A DNA stretch of 34,788 nucleotides from an uncultured Acidimicrobiales bacterium. GTDB taxonomy: Bacteria; Actinomycetota; Acidimicrobiia; Acidimicrobiales; SHLQ01. Shown piece after piece: positions 34,484-34,788 of this stretch. A program made the translations under genes and the position numbers. Numbering within the stretch: position 1 is the first letter of the stretch; every line of letters starts with the position of its first letter. The stretch lies in the NCBI GenBank assembly GCA_938015295.1, contig CALLQB010000077.1, forward strand, positions 1-34,788, read 5' to 3'. The notes beneath the pieces were generated by a model. It saw nothing but the letters and a program-made list of their open reading frames with translations, was not told the DNA's origin and searched no databases.

Positions 34484-34788
34484 CTAGTGATGCTCGAGGT
34501 TGAGGTCGCCCAGGCCTACTAGCGTTGAGCTGATCCATCCGCCGAGGGCGGCGAAGTCGCCGGTCAGCAGCGAAGCATTCTCAAGGGTTTGTTCGGCGAA
34601 CTCGTACAGTCCTTCATACGACACTTCGATCGCGTGATGGGCCCCGATGAGATCGTCGTCGAACACCGTCTCGAGCGTTGGCCCGGTGCGTTCCAGCGCA
34701 AATTCGCCAACCATTGGGCTTTCTCTCGCCAGGTTGTGAACGACCGTCTCTGGGTCGGGTAACTCACGAAGCTCCTGAATCCGAAAGA
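34484..34788 (-). CDS. Unrecognised protein, 5' part beyond window edge
   Basis: The minus-strand frame is open to the right edge, giving the last 101 residues of a longer protein. Readable parts are IQELRELPDPETVVHNLARE, PTLETVFDDDLIGAHHAIEV and SYEGLYEFAEQTLENASLLT, ending DLNLEHH. It is acidic and helical, without Cys, signal or membrane segment. No family is recognised. It lies directly upstream of the SUKH gene (5 nt), so it could be the C-terminal part of its partner, for example a toxin that SUKH would neutralise. That is inference from position only. Confidence 0.6.
   Translation of the reverse strand, partial: FRIQELRELPDPETVVHNLARESPMVGEFALERTGPTLETVFDDDLIGAHHAIEVSYEGLYEFAEQTLENASLLTGDFAALGGWISSTLVGLGDLNLEHH

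Overview
The window is high-GC actinobacterial DNA. Two WhiB-like (Wbl) regulators, an Rpf-type cell-wall hydrolase, a mycoredoxin-like glutaredoxin, a ferrochelatase with the actinobacterial iron-sulfur cysteines, an actinobacterial ParC/ParE pair and DUF1501/DUF1800 secreted proteins together suggest an Acidimicrobiia-like organism (Ilumatobacter group or similar). That placement is inferred from gene content and style, not from a marker-gene tree. I found no rRNA, tRNA, CRISPR array, transposase or integrase.

Layout. 1-5 kb: a thiolase cut by the left edge, a sulfotransferase-fold protein, an aldehyde dehydrogenase, a Bcp-type peroxiredoxin whose peroxidatic cysteine codon is an in-frame TGA (candidate selenoprotein), and a first Wbl gene ending at a clear terminator. 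5-10.6 kb, minus strand: an SDR oxidoreductase, a small basic protein, a Nudix hydrolase, a protein of unknown function that begins with a ParB-like LGRGL peptide, a RecB-like Fe-S nuclease and a secreted RTX-repeat protein. 10.7-15.3 kb, minus strand: a parC-parE operon for a type IIA topoisomerase. 15.5-21.2 kb: a lipoprotein and an atypical SDR on the plus strand, converging on an M1-family metallopeptidase lipoprotein, then a coupled DUF1800-DUF1501 pair. 21.4-25 kb: a small orphan gene, ferrochelatase, an Fpg/Nei glycosylase, and a translationally coupled wbl plus cobalamin-domain regulator carrying the CarH photoreceptor W-x9-EH motif. 25-32.5 kb: an Rpf-like hydrolase, glutaredoxin, a membrane protein with a septum-formation-like C-terminus, a strongly structured intergenic region, a Uup-type ABC-F ATPase and a MoxR/VWA pair.

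The right end (32.5-34.8 kb) looks accessory. A minimal nucleotidyltransferase-fold gene is joined by a TGATG stop/start overlap to a 309-residue stand-alone GyrA-like protein. That protein keeps the GNFGS and RYTEC signatures of the DNA-breakage domain but lacks the coiled coil and C-terminal wrapping domain. It converges on a SUKH (SMI1/KNR4) gene that follows an unrecognised partial gene. This is the best candidate here for an undescribed system; the UGA-containing peroxiredoxin is the second.

Likely joint functions: parC/parE form one heterotetrameric topoisomerase. DUF1501/DUF1800 are probably co-secreted. MoxR/VWA form a chaperone pair. The wbl/CarH-like pair may regulate itself and the divergent rpf-like gene through two TTTAGCACTAAAT sites in the gap between them.
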